Assembly (NCBI GenBank): GCA_023954155.1
Contig: JAMLIO010000004.1
Location: forward strand, 126,436-190,435
Source of the DNA: Pseudobdellovibrionaceae bacterium
GTDB taxonomy: Bacteria; Bdellovibrionota; Bdellovibrionia; Bdellovibrionales; UBA1609
Length of the DNA: 64,000 nucleotides
Direction: 5' to 3'
In this document: positions 8,719-17,966 of the stretch, piece after piece
How the letters are laid out: every line of letters starts with the position of its first letter
Position numbering within the stretch: the first letter of the stretch is position 1
Notes under the pieces: model-generated
Seen by the model: only the letters and a program-made list of their open reading frames with translations
What the model was told of the DNA's origin: nothing
The model's database searches: none
Translations under genes and position numbers: made by a program

Positions 8719-9621
8719 CTAAGCAGGAAACGGAATGTCGGGGAGCGGAATATAATCTATTTCGCCCTCGACTTTACCCATTTCTTGTTTTTCCCAACGT
8801 TTTGCTGCTTGCTGAATTTTTTCTTTGCTAGAAGAAACTAAGTTCCACCAAATGTAGCGCGGCTCTTTAAAAGCGGTCCCCCCAATGAGGATCAAAGTGG
8901 TCCCTTTACCCAATTCTAATGAAATGTTTTTAGGATCACTGACAATGATCAAATCATCCATTTCAAGCTTATGGTCATTGATCGTAGCTTGTCCCTCTAC
9001 TAGAAAAATTCCAATCTCTTCTTCGGCAAGGCTCAATTTGTGATTTAAGTCTTGAGTGGATTTCATTTCCGCAAAAAATGTAGGAGAGTAAGTTTTTACA
9101 GGAGAAGTCAGCGTGTACCCCTCTTCTTGATAAGTTCCAATCATTAGTTTTCCATTCAGACCTTCGGTGAATTCGATGTCGGGAATTTGCGACTTTGGAT
9201 AATGTGTAAAATTAGGGTCGGTGTCTTCGTGTTCTACAGGCAAAGCCACCCAGACCTGAATGCCGTGAATGGGTGCGCTAGGATTAGGGAATTTGTCCTC
9301 GTCAGGGGTTCTTTCTGAATGAACAATGCCACGTCCTGCAGTCATCCAATTGATGTCGCCAGGAGAGATGACTTGTGAATAACCTAGACTGTCACGATGA
9401 TGGCCTCGACCAGAAAATAGGTAGGTCACAGTTGAAAGACCAATGTGGGGATGAGGGCGAACATCAAGCATGGCGGTTTCAGTGATTTTAAGTGGCCCCA
9501 TGTGATCCAAAAAAACAAAAGGTCCTACATGGCGACGTTCAGCGCTAGGAATAGTTCTAGCTACCATAAATCCACCAAGATCACGCTTGCGACCACTGAT
9601 AATGATATTTTCTTGACTCAT
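8719..9621 (-). CDS. pirin family protein (second copy)
   Basis: 300 residues. Cupin motifs RPHPHIGLSTVTYL, HHRDSLG and GIVHSERTP match the pirin signature. It is only distantly similar to the neighbour at 7850. Start ATG 9621 is supported by GAGGTG about six bases upstream. It is divergent from the LysR gene at 9741 with about 120 bases between, the usual layout for a regulator and its target. Confidence 0.9.
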   Translation of the reverse strand: MSQENIIISGRKRDLGGFMVARTIPSAERRHVGPFVFLDHMGPLKITETAMLDVRPHPHIGLSTVTYLFSGRGHHRDSLGYSQVISPGDINWMTAGRGIVHSERTPDEDKFPNPSAPIHGIQVWVALPVEHEDTDPNFTHYPKSQIPDIEFTEGLNGKLMIGTYQEEGYTLTSPVKTYSPTFFAEMKSTQDLNHKLSLAEEEIGIFLVEGQATINDHKLEMDDLIIVSDPKNISLELGKGTTLILIGGTAFKEPRYIWWNLVSSSKEKIQQAAKRWEKQEMGKVEGEIDYIPLPDIPFPA

Positions 9622-9740
9622 AAAAACACCTCGCTTTTGTAAAAGTATAAAATTTAAAACTTAAATTTAGTATTTAAAAAATTAAATTATTAGTCTGCAT
9701 TATGTGTTTTCTTTATTCAATGTGATGTATAATGGACATC

Positions 9741-10634
9741 ATGGATTTAAATGAAATACTTGTGTTTGTGAAAGTCATTCAAGCGGGCAGTTTTAATAAA
9801 GCTGCACAAATGTTAGAGATGCCCAATTCCACGGTCAGTTCAAAGGTCTCTAGTTTAGAAAAAAGATTAGGTGTGACATTGATTCACAGGACCACGCGAA
9901 AATTAAATCTTACGCAGGTGGGTGAAGAGTTTTATGTGAATTCATTAAAACATATCGAAGGACTTTTGGAGGCTCAGGATCAAGCCAGTCTTACGCAAGG
10001 TGAGCCCACAGGAACTTTAAAGGTGACAGCTCCACCACTGGTGGCCAGTCATATTTTGCCAGAAGTGATTGCTGAGTATGTAGAGACTTATCCCAAAGTG
10101 AATTTTGAGCTTTTGGCCACAGATGACCCAGTGGATTTGATTTCAGAAAACATTGATTTAGCCATTCGGACTGGCAAGCTTGTTGACTCTACGTTTAAGT
10201 TTAAAAAATTGGGTGTCAGTTACTTTGCGCCGTTTGCAAGCCCCAAGTATTTAAAAGCGCACCCTAAGATCGTACACCCGAAGGATCTGTTGCAACATAC
10301 CTGTTTGCAATTCACAAGTGTGGGCAAAGACAGTTGGGATTTTGTCAGTTCCAGTAAAAGTCGTGTCAGTGTAAAGATGAACAAAAAATTTATCATCAAT
10401 GAGTTGGGTGCCATTAAGGAATTGGCAATGAGTGGGAAAGGGGTGGCCCTTTTGCCGACTTTTATTTGTGATAAAGAGACAGATAAAAAAATCCTACAAA
10501 GAGTTTTACCTGACTGGAAGTCTGAAGCCCGTGAAGTGAGCTTTATTTATCCTGCTCACAGATTTGTATCGCCAAAGCTTAAGGCTTTTATAGATTTAGC
10601 AGGAGAGAAGATCAAAGCAAGATTGAGTGTGTGA
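9741..10634 (+). CDS. LysR-family transcriptional regulator
   Basis: 297 residues from ATG 9741. An ATG at 9732 is also in frame; neither has a clear ribosome-binding site, and MDLNEILVFVKV is the usual LysR beginning. Residues 1-60 form the winged helix-turn-helix (GSFNKAAQMLEMPNSTVSSK), followed by the linker helix and periplasmic-binding-protein-like effector domain. It belongs to the subgroup with the RTTRKLNLT motif. It is divergent from the pirin gene at 9621 and probably regulates it. Confidence 0.92.
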   Translation: MDLNEILVFVKVIQAGSFNKAAQMLEMPNSTVSSKVSSLEKRLGVTLIHRTTRKLNLTQVGEEFYVNSLKHIEGLLEAQDQASLTQGEPTGTLKVTAPPLVASHILPEVIAEYVETYPKVNFELLATDDPVDLISENIDLAIRTGKLVDSTFKFKKLGVSYFAPFASPKYLKAHPKIVHPKDLLQHTCLQFTSVGKDSWDFVSSSKSRVSVKMNKKFIINELGAIKELAMSGKGVALLPTFICDKETDKKILQRVLPDWKSEAREVSFIYPAHRFVSPKLKAFIDLAGEKIKARLSV

Positions 10635-10647
10635 CAAAAGGTAAAAC

Positions 10648-10836
10648 TTAAAAGCTCGCCATCAGTTTTTGACAACGATCTATGACTTCTATTTTGTTTT
10701 CAGGGTGTGATTTACAAAGGGAGTTAAGGTTGTCATAGCGTCTGATGTATTCCTTTTGCTGGCGAAGGTGCTGAGCGAAGCGTTCCTTACCTCCGAATCG
10801 ATTCGGTGCCTGTCGCATCTGATCTAACATCACCAT
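10648..10836 (-). CDS. small hypothetical protein
   Basis: 62 residues, hydrophilic and rich in Arg, Gln and Lys, with two cysteines. The frame is open upstream of the ATG but has no other start codon and no clear ribosome-binding site. The composition looks protein-like and it does not overlap the LysR gene. No family recognised; it may be spurious. Confidence 0.35.
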   Translation of the reverse strand: MVMLDQMRQAPNRFGGKERFAQHLRQQKEYIRRYDNLNSLCKSHPENKIEVIDRCQKLMASF

Positions 10837-10874
10837 ACTGATTTCACTTCTGATTTCATCATTTATATTAACTT

Positions 10875-11042
10875 ATGAACAAATATAAGAATTTTATTGT
10901 AGCTTCTGTCGTGTTTTTTCTTTTAGGCTATCTGATTTTCTATATGAACCCCGCGTTATTTGAATTTGAAAAAGATCACTTTAAAGCGCAGCTTTCCAAG
11001 CTGCAGTATATCTTTATTTTGCCTGCCGTGATCGTAATCTGA
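10875..11042 (+). CDS. small two-helix membrane protein, unknown
   Basis: A 55-residue reading frame from ATG 10875. It has a Lys/Asn N-terminus, a hydrophobic helix (IVASVVFFLLGYLIFYM), a charged stretch (FEFEKDHFKAQLSK) and a second hydrophobic end (YIFILPAVIVI). The helix-charged-helix layout argues for a real small inner-membrane protein. No Shine-Dalgarno sequence is obvious. Unknown function. Confidence 0.4.
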   Translation: MNKYKNFIVASVVFFLLGYLIFYMNPALFEFEKDHFKAQLSKLQYIFILPAVIVI

Positions 11043-11166
11043 CTTGAAATATTGGATGCGCATATGCCTCGATCAAACTAGCTAGCTGAAAATCATAAAC
11101 ACGGGCTAGTTATTCATTTTACATTTGTTACTTAGATGGAATTTTGAGTAAAGTTGAGACATAAAC

Positions 11167-11243
11167 TGGGGCGACCGACGGGGCTTGAACCCGCGACAAC
11201 CGGAATCACAATCCGGGGCTCTACCAACTGAGCTACGGCCGCC
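11167..11243 (-). tRNA. tRNA-His (GTG)
   Basis: The reverse strand folds as a full cloverleaf. The 7-bp acceptor GCGGCCG/CGGTCGC has one G-U pair. The D-arm GTAGCTCAGTTGGTAGAGC and T-loop GGTTCAAGCC are standard, and the anticodon loop TTGTGAT reads GTG. The extra G-1 (opposite 11243) pairs with C73 (opposite 11170), the tRNA-His identity element. CCA is encoded at 11169-11167. Confidence 0.97.
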
Positions 11244-11392
11244 ACAAAAGACAGGTTTCAAAATCTACTGATTTCGTAATGAAATCAAGAGTTTTTAACC
11301 AGAAGTGGGGAATATAAGAACGAAACTCAGAAAAGCCAAGCCTAAACCTAGATCGTGCCTAAAATTAGGGCAAAGCTGAGCGCATAAAAAAA

Positions 11393-11415
11393 GGGCCTCT
11401 TTGTATAAGAGGCCC
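11393..11415 (-). terminator. rho-independent terminator of the metalloprotease gene
   Basis: Perfect 8-bp stem GGGCCTCT (11393-11400) / AGAGGCCC (11408-11415) with a 7-base loop. On the minus strand it is followed by a run of T (the A-run at 11386-11392). It lies 30 bases beyond the stop of the gene at 11446. Confidence 0.85.
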
Positions 11416-11445
11416 TAAAGGGTAAATCTAAATTGATCGAAAATA

Positions 11446-12342
11446 TTAAGCTGAGGGTCTAAACCAGCAAAGAGGTCGTAATCCACGAGGGTGATTGTCT
11501 TTTTTGTTGCAAGTTCCATAGCGTTCATCATTATTGCTGACGTCATTTCTATAAGAGACATCACAGATAGCACCTTGGAAGTACGTGTCTGTTCTGCACT
11601 GAGACTCTGGGTGATTGTCGTTAGTTCTTGAAACCACATTAGGATTAGGTGTGGATAAACTGATGGGCTTAGATGCTGACCCAAAAGAGTTAAACATGCG
11701 TCCAATGGCGTATCCACCCATAGTGGCTCTTAAGCAGATCTCTTGATCATCGCTATTTGTGAAGCTTTTGGCGCATTCGGCTTTGGCCATATTCAGTTCA
11801 CTAGCAGGATAATTAGAAAGATTAGGACCAGCTACAGCAAGATTAAGCTTTTGTCCTTCGATCAAAAGTCTTCGGAAGCACTTCAGGCTGGCGTAGTAAT
11901 CGGCTTGTCCTTCGTTGCTAGCCCAAGCGGCTCCACCCCAAAATCCGCCTGCTTTTTTAGGTGCACCACCAAGGTGATGTCCTAACTCATGACAGGCGAC
12001 GAGACGAAACGCATCGACAGTCACATCAGGGTGACGCGCAAGACCACCGTACATGACAATGTAACGATAAATGCCAGACTGATACGCCATCGCATTGACG
12101 TCAGCGGTTTCCCATTTACGTTCAACCACTAAGCGAGCCGCGTCCACACGGCTGACTTCTAAGTTCATAACAGCTTCAAATTCATCTAGCACTTGATCAA
12201 ACTCTGCCTTGGTGATTCCACCTGAAGATTTTTGGTCTGCAGGAAACGACAGGTCGTTTTTCGGAAAGCAATCTGATGTGTGTGCATGATGAAATGAAGT
12301 GGTGAATAACCCTATTGATAAGATAATGAATGCCTTAAGCAT
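11446..12342 (-). CDS. secreted zinc metalloprotease-like protein
   Basis: 298 residues with a signal peptide (MLKAFIILSIGLFTTSF). HELGHHLGG at about 118-126 is an HExxHxxG zinc motif. No third His follows at metzincin spacing. NEGQAD (Glu144/Asp148) lies about 25 residues later and could supply the third ligand, as in gluzincins. Eight or so cysteines suggest disulfides and export. It may act in the periplasm or outside the cell. GGGAG precedes the start and a terminator follows the stop. Protein family not named with confidence. Confidence 0.75.
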   Translation of the reverse strand: MLKAFIILSIGLFTTSFHHAHTSDCFPKNDLSFPADQKSSGGITKAEFDQVLDEFEAVMNLEVSRVDAARLVVERKWETADVNAMAYQSGIYRYIVMYGGLARHPDVTVDAFRLVACHELGHHLGGAPKKAGGFWGGAAWASNEGQADYYASLKCFRRLLIEGQKLNLAVAGPNLSNYPASELNMAKAECAKSFTNSDDQEICLRATMGGYAIGRMFNSFGSASKPISLSTPNPNVVSRTNDNHPESQCRTDTYFQGAICDVSYRNDVSNNDERYGTCNKKDNHPRGLRPLCWFRPSA

Positions 12343-12570
12343 ATTTTTGGCTCCCTTCCTTATAATTGCCCCATTCCTTGATTGAGCAACGCGTTAGGTC
12401 TAGGTGACCAGCAGATTAAGCTTTTCATTTGTATAAATATTTTTTATGAAAGAACGCTTATTTAGTAAGCAGTTAATATCATTTCACTTTTAAGGTTTTT
12501 TTTTGTAAACCTTAATGTGACCTAGTTTTAAATCACATCGGAAGTCTTAGGACCAAAATCAAGGAGAGTT

Positions 12571-14052
12571 ATGTATTTACTAGACAAATGGGAGAACGAA
12601 GCCCGAGTCGTTGTAAAGGCGTTAGAGTGCAAATCCCTAAGGGAAAAGCCCTCATGCTTTTTGATTGTTGCAGAGGATTATAAACAACTCTCAGTTATAT
12701 CTAAAAATTTACTGGAAAAGTGGCAGCTTGAAATCTTTAAAGATGAAAAAGAAAGTTGCAGATGTTTTAAAAACAGGGACACGCAAGTGTTGGTCGTCAT
12801 TTTAAACTTTGATAAAGAAGAAAGTCTATATGGGCAGCTTTGTGATAGCTTAAGGGTCTATGTTCGCAACCAAGTGGGACAAGCTCTGCATGGCAAGTGT
12901 GATAAAGCTTACTTAGTTGTTGATGAAAATTCAAAACATGCTCATGACATTGTCACAGGTGTTACTGAAGCTATCACTTTTGGAGCTTACAGTTTTAAAA
13001 ACACTAAGAAACCGACTTTTAGCATCTATATGAAAAAAGCTTTGGTGGAGACAGCACATCAGGCATGGCAAAAGGCTGAGGCCACCAACTTTGCGCGCTT
13101 TTTGGTGGACATGCCCGCTAACGAATTGAACCCTCAAAGTTATGTGCAGCTTTTGCAAACCTTGGTGAAGGGCAAAAAAGATTTTAAGATCACTGTAAAA
13201 AGCAAAGACTTAAAAAGTGAAGGCTACGAACTGGTAGATGCTGTGGGTAAAGGGGCTGAAAATCCCCCCGCGTTAGTGCGAGTGTCTTACACCGCACCTG
13301 CATCACAAAAGACCAAATCTAAGAAGGCTGGTCGAGTGGCCTTTGTCGGCAAAGGCATCACCTTTGATACGGGAGGTTTAGATCTTAAACCTTCTAACTT
13401 TATGCGATTGATGAAAAAAGACATGGGAGGCTCTGCGGCTGTAGCAGGATTGCTTTTTTATCATTTACAAAATCGTCCTGATCATGATGTGGATTACTTT
13501 TTTGCCATCGCCGAAAACTCAGTGGACGCTAATGCCTTCAGACCAGGTGATGTGTACCGTGGCGGCAATGGTCTAAGCGTTGAAATTCATAACACCGATG
13601 CCGAAGGACGCCTAGTTCTTGCAGATGCCCTAGCTTGGCTTGCCAAAGATAAAACTCCACCTGAAGTGGTGATTGATGTTGCGACTTTAACAGGAGCGAT
13701 CAAAGCAGGTTTGGGGTCTTATGTGGGTGGACTGTTTTCTAATGACCGCGCACTGTCTCAAGAGCTGCAAGACGCCTCTGCACGCACTGGTGATCATCTG
13801 TGGCCTATGCCTATGCCTTATTGGACTGAAGCTGAGATTAAAAAATCAGAAGTCGCAGACCTTGTGAATGCCACTGACGGTTACGGGGGTGCCATCACTG
13901 CCGCTCAGTTTTTAAAACAATTTGTTCCTAAAAAATCCAAATGGGCACATTTAGACATTTACGCTTGGATTGATTCGGCTCGTGGTCCTTTTAAACAAAA
14001 AGGGGGATCAGGACAGGGAGTTTTGGTGCTGCTCGATTGGCTGCAATCTTAA
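12571..14052 (+). CDS. pepA: leucyl aminopeptidase, M17 family
   Basis: 493 residues. The C-terminal catalytic domain has the M17 signatures GKGITFDTGG (Lys261, Asp266), MKKDMGGSAA and NTDAEGRLVL (341-350, Arg347), which bind two metal ions. The N-terminal 170 residues form the usual macrodomain-like regulatory part but are divergent. It cleaves N-terminal residues from peptides in the cytoplasm. Start ATG follows AAGGAG. A weak 7-bp hairpin overlaps the end of the gene. Confidence 0.93.
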   Translation: MYLLDKWENEARVVVKALECKSLREKPSCFLIVAEDYKQLSVISKNLLEKWQLEIFKDEKESCRCFKNRDTQVLVVILNFDKEESLYGQLCDSLRVYVRNQVGQALHGKCDKAYLVVDENSKHAHDIVTGVTEAITFGAYSFKNTKKPTFSIYMKKALVETAHQAWQKAEATNFARFLVDMPANELNPQSYVQLLQTLVKGKKDFKITVKSKDLKSEGYELVDAVGKGAENPPALVRVSYTAPASQKTKSKKAGRVAFVGKGITFDTGGLDLKPSNFMRLMKKDMGGSAAVAGLLFYHLQNRPDHDVDYFFAIAENSVDANAFRPGDVYRGGNGLSVEIHNTDAEGRLVLADALAWLAKDKTPPEVVIDVATLTGAIKAGLGSYVGGLFSNDRALSQELQDASARTGDHLWPMPMPYWTEAEIKKSEVADLVNATDGYGGAITAAQFLKQFVPKKSKWAHLDIYAWIDSARGPFKQKGGSGQGVLVLLDWLQS

Positions 14053-14076
14053 GAATCAACGGGTTCTTATTTCTTT
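14051..14076 (+). terminator. weak terminator after leucyl aminopeptidase
   Basis: Stem AAGAATC/GGTTCTT (14051-14057 with 14062-14068) includes one G-U pair, has a 4-base loop and is followed by a T-rich stretch. Confidence 0.4.
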
Positions 14077-14168
14077 AAGCTGTAATTTTTAAAATCAAAA
14101 TGAAGCATTTTTTAGTTTCTGAGCCTAGTTTTTTGTGGGCTTATAAGAATTTATGATAAGATCAACTG

Positions 14169-14738
14169 ATGTTAAGGTCAGTTTTTCAAAAAATCTTAGG
14201 AATTATCTTACTGATAGGTCTTTGGGGTATCGTATTTGAAATATCTGCTGTCGTTTTGACTTCTAAAGCTTGGGCAAAACAGCCTAAGGCCAGTTTGGGT
14301 ACCGAAGCTGCGCAGACGACGTTCTCACCTGAGAGGGCAGAAGAGTTTGCCTTTGTACGATTAAAAGATGCCACACAAGAAGATGCTGTTTTTAATCCTG
14401 AACAGTACAAAGACATGGACTCAGTGTGGGTGGTCTTTCAAAAAGGATGTAGCACTTGTCATAAGGTTCTTAAGGAAAGCTCTTGTTACGCCAGAAAAAA
14501 TAAAGTGGCGGTTATTGCTCTGGGGCTTTATGACACGCCTTCAGAGCTTCTTAAGGATGCACGCCAACATGGTTTTAAAGGTCCTGTGGTGACTAGCGAG
14601 GAAGCTGTGGATGTGAAGTTCAATTTAGAAGTGACACCCACCACATTTGTGATGCACAAAAATCAACTGCGCAAAAAATTTGAAGCCTATGTGTCTTGTG
14701 CCAAAATCAAATCGGCACTTAAGAAGCGCGAGTATTAA
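14169..14738 (+). CDS. membrane-anchored thioredoxin-fold protein
   Basis: 189 residues. One N-terminal hydrophobic helix (residues 8-30) is a signal anchor or signal peptide ending near AWA. A CSTC redox centre (Cys94/Cys97) and a VTPTTF cis-Pro loop match TlpA/thioredoxin-like proteins, with two or three further cysteines. It probably acts in the periplasm as a disulfide reductase or oxidase. Its 3' end overlaps the convergent 462-aa gene by 20 bases. Confidence 0.75.
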   Translation: MLRSVFQKILGIILLIGLWGIVFEISAVVLTSKAWAKQPKASLGTEAAQTTFSPERAEEFAFVRLKDATQEDAVFNPEQYKDMDSVWVVFQKGCSTCHKVLKESSCYARKNKVAVIALGLYDTPSELLKDARQHGFKGPVVTSEEAVDVKFNLEVTPTTFVMHKNQLRKKFEAYVSCAKIKSALKKREY

Positions 14739-16107
14739 AAAGCTTGTATTTTTTAATATAATGCACGACCTGTTCTGGAACTAACCTTTCCCATGCGGGA
14801 TCACCTTCCGTCATCATACGTCGAACTTCTGAGGATAAGGTGGACGCACTGACTTCATCGCAACCCGCTAAATCAATAAGCTTTTTGTTTTGAATCAGAT
14901 AATCGTATAAACCCACAAGCTTTGCGTTAGGAAAAAAGCTTTGCGTGGTGGCACAGATTTCATCGGTTTTATAAGGGTAAACATAAACACAGCTATTACG
15001 ATCAAAAAGTTGGGCGGCCCCTTCAAAAATACCACCGTCTAAATCTAGGCATTGGTTTTCATCAAAGAAGTAATCCAGTTGATTTCCGCCGATGACCATA
15101 GCAACAGGTTGTCCTGTCCATTGTCTTAAGTATTGCTTCAGGCGATAAAATTCAACAAAGTCAGAAATGATCACCTTACACCCGATTTGCGCCAGACAGT
15201 CCACACGATCTAAAAAGTCCTTACGGTCAATGGCTTGATTCTCTTCTAAAAGTTGAGACATGGTGATTTCAAAAAAAGGAACAGGTGAGGTGGGCAGATT
15301 AAAATCTTGCTTGAACTGTCCAATGCCTGATTCTGAAATTTGTAAATTCACATTTGTAATAGGGCGAAAGGCACCTCGTTGCACAAAAACAGCCTGATCA
15401 AAAAAGATATCACCAGCATGGGCCACTGCTCCGTTTTCATCAAAAACAACTGCGGAAGTCATTTTTTGTTCTAAGAGCTCTAGGCACATCAATCTATTAT
15501 CAATGTGCTCTAAATCAGGACCGTTAAAACTGATCATATCTATATCCACACGGCCGTGGCTGATGTTATCCGTTAAAGAAGCAATAAAGTCCTTGGGTGA
15601 GTGAAGCTTATAGTAACACGCATACAGAAGATTCACACCTAAATGCCCTAGGGCTTCAGCTTGTTGTAAACGTGTGTTGTCCTTCATGTTCACGTGCAAG
15701 ACCACATCGTTAAACTTATCACCAGCTTCTGTTTGAAAGCGCACAGCCAGCCAGCCATGACGACGGTTGGTGGCCACAGTGTTGGCAAAAGTAAAAAAAC
15801 GCTTATGTTGTTTGTCTTTCAAGCGAGTTTTTAGCAGATGAAACTCATGAGTGATCATTTTTAAGACTCTGGATTGGCAGACATAACGTCCTGACTCTTC
15901 TTTTCCATAGATCTCATCACTAAAAACCATATCATAAGCAGAAATGGCTTTAGCTACGGTGTTGGACGCGTGTCCTGCTTGAAAGAAGTGGCGTGCGACT
16001 TCTTGCCCAGCTCCGATCTCTGCGAAGGTGCCGTAAATGCTTTCTTCCATGTTGATCTCATGGGCTTTTTTGATCGTCGGGATGATAAAGTCTTTTGCTG
16101 TTTCCAT
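14719..16107 (-). CDS. conserved 462-aa protein of unknown function
   Basis: 462 residues without signal peptide or membrane helices, so cytoplasmic. The N-terminal block (ESIYGTFAEIGAGQEVARHF, then TVAKAISAYDM and VFSDEIYG) is strongly patterned and belongs to a family I recall as widespread in bacteria under inconsistent labels, including TonB-dependent receptor and nicotinate-nucleotide adenylyltransferase. The sequence supports neither name: there is no beta-barrel pattern and no HxGH nucleotidyltransferase motif that I can see. It lies 23 bases after fadD on the same strand and is probably co-transcribed with it. Confidence 0.7.
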   Translation of the reverse strand: METAKDFIIPTIKKAHEINMEESIYGTFAEIGAGQEVARHFFQAGHASNTVAKAISAYDMVFSDEIYGKEESGRYVCQSRVLKMITHEFHLLKTRLKDKQHKRFFTFANTVATNRRHGWLAVRFQTEAGDKFNDVVLHVNMKDNTRLQQAEALGHLGVNLLYACYYKLHSPKDFIASLTDNISHGRVDIDMISFNGPDLEHIDNRLMCLELLEQKMTSAVVFDENGAVAHAGDIFFDQAVFVQRGAFRPITNVNLQISESGIGQFKQDFNLPTSPVPFFEITMSQLLEENQAIDRKDFLDRVDCLAQIGCKVIISDFVEFYRLKQYLRQWTGQPVAMVIGGNQLDYFFDENQCLDLDGGIFEGAAQLFDRNSCVYVYPYKTDEICATTQSFFPNAKLVGLYDYLIQNKKLIDLAGCDEVSASTLSSEVRRMMTEGDPAWERLVPEQVVHYIKKYKLFNTRAS

Positions 16108-16130
16108 GTGAGCCTTAATCGTTTTTAGAT

Positions 16131-17837
16131 TTACTGAGCGTTCTTTTTCATTTCCTCTTCTTTAAGAGTGCGTCTTAAGATTTTACCTACGTTGGTTTTA
16201 GGAAGTTCATCACGGAACTCTACAAACTCAGGTCGTTTGTAACCAGTCAGTGTCTCTTTGGCAAAACTTTTAATTTCTTCTTCTGTGAGACTGGGGTCAG
16301 ACTTCACAATAAACACTTTCACAGTTTCGGTTGATTTCTCGCTAGGAATTCCAATGGCAGCCACCTCTAAAACTTTAGGGTGAGCAGCAAGGGCATCTTC
16401 CACTTCATTGGGATACACGTTAAAACCTGAAACTAAAATCATATCCTTTTTACGATCTACAATTTTGAAAAATCCTTGTTCATCCATGGTGGCGATGTCA
16501 CCAGTTTTAAATAGCCCCTCTTTGGTAAAGGCCTTGGCGTTCTCTTCGGGTTTGTTCCAGTAGCCACGCATGACTTGTGGACCACCAATGCACAGCTCGC
16601 CACGTTCGCCTTGAGCCACTTCCACATCGTTATCATCTACAATTTTCATAACAGTGCTAGGAAGAGGTAAACCAATGGTGCCAATTTTATGAGTGCCGTC
16701 CAAAGGATTACAACTGGCTACAGGAGAAGTTTCTGTCAAACCAAAGCCTTCAAGGATAGGTTTGCCTGTGAGTTTTGTCCAACGTTCACAAACCGCGTTC
16801 TGTAGGGCCATACCTCCAGCCACTGCCACTTTAAGTTGTTTGAAATTGATCTTGGTAAAGTCAGGATGATTCATCAGAGCGTTGAACAGAGTGTTTACAC
16901 CTGTCATCACCGAGTACTTTTCTTTTTGCATCAACTTGATAAAGGCAGGGATGTCTCTAGGGTTGGTGATGAGAATATTTTTACAACCATAGTGCATGAA
17001 TGCAAAACAATTCACTGTTAAAGAAAAGATATGGTAAAGCGGCAAGGGAGTTAAAATCACCTCTTCGCCTTTAATGATAAAGGGCCTCTTCCACTCTAAA
17101 ATCTGTAACATGTTGGATGCAATATTTTTGTGTGTGAGTTCTGCACCTTTAGCTACACCTGTCGTTCCACCAGTGTATTGCAAGAAGGCCGTATCATTGA
17201 CAGAAGACTCCACTTTGACTTTTGGAGCTTTGGCACCAATGTTCAGCGCTTCATGAAACCCAACACTGCCTTTAATGGCGTTCACAGGAGGTGTTTTTCC
17301 CTGCTGTTTGAATTCTTTTTTGTTTTTTAAATTCAGAACAAAGTTATAGATCATGCTCTTAGGCCAACCTAAAAGATCTCCCACCTCTGTGGTGATCACA
17401 GTTTTGATCGAGCATTGAGATGCAATTTTATTATAGCGGTGACCAAAGGGCGAAAAGATAAGTAGGGCTTTGACATCTGCGTCTGTGAACTGATGAAGCA
17501 TTTCGCGTTCTGTGTACAGAGGATTGGTGTTGACGATGATCAGCCCCGCTTTAAGTGCTGCGATGAGAGCTATGGGATATTGCAGGAGATTGGGGAGTTG
17601 GATGGCAATACGATCGCCTTTTTTTAAGCCGATATGGTGAACAAAAAAGGAGGCTAAGTGATCACTCATTTCATCAAGTTCATTAAATGTAAGCGTACTG
17701 CCAAAGTTTTGAAATGCAATTTCATCTTTGTAATTGCTGACTGCTTCTGCAATGACTTGAGTTAAAGGTTTGATTTCGCTCTCATTGATCTCCGTATTTA
17801 CACCTTGTGGATATGACTTGATCCAAACTTTTTCCAT
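16131..17837 (-). CDS. fadD: long-chain fatty acid-CoA ligase
   Basis: 568 residues, typical FadD length. The AMP-binding P-loop YTGGTTGVAKGAELTH, the GFGLTETSP adenylate motif and the C-terminal DRKKDMILVSGFNVYP and KTNVGKILRR (catalytic Lys) are all present. It activates fatty acids to acyl-CoA with ATP at the inner membrane. It is upstream of the 462-aa gene and divergent from the DedA gene. Confidence 0.93.
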   Translation of the reverse strand: MEKVWIKSYPQGVNTEINESEIKPLTQVIAEAVSNYKDEIAFQNFGSTLTFNELDEMSDHLASFFVHHIGLKKGDRIAIQLPNLLQYPIALIAALKAGLIIVNTNPLYTEREMLHQFTDADVKALLIFSPFGHRYNKIASQCSIKTVITTEVGDLLGWPKSMIYNFVLNLKNKKEFKQQGKTPPVNAIKGSVGFHEALNIGAKAPKVKVESSVNDTAFLQYTGGTTGVAKGAELTHKNIASNMLQILEWKRPFIIKGEEVILTPLPLYHIFSLTVNCFAFMHYGCKNILITNPRDIPAFIKLMQKEKYSVMTGVNTLFNALMNHPDFTKINFKQLKVAVAGGMALQNAVCERWTKLTGKPILEGFGLTETSPVASCNPLDGTHKIGTIGLPLPSTVMKIVDDNDVEVAQGERGELCIGGPQVMRGYWNKPEENAKAFTKEGLFKTGDIATMDEQGFFKIVDRKKDMILVSGFNVYPNEVEDALAAHPKVLEVAAIGIPSEKSTETVKVFIVKSDPSLTEEEIKSFAKETLTGYKRPEFVEFRDELPKTNVGKILRRTLKEEEMKKNAQ

Positions 17838-17966
17838 GCGTATCCCCCATACTTCAATTACTGCTTGTATTTTTAGCAGTTTGCTCAGCCATTTGAAAAA
17901 AAGGCTGACTGCGGTTCATAAAATGCTATAAAGCCTAAAGATAATCATGACATAGTTTTTTATGGT

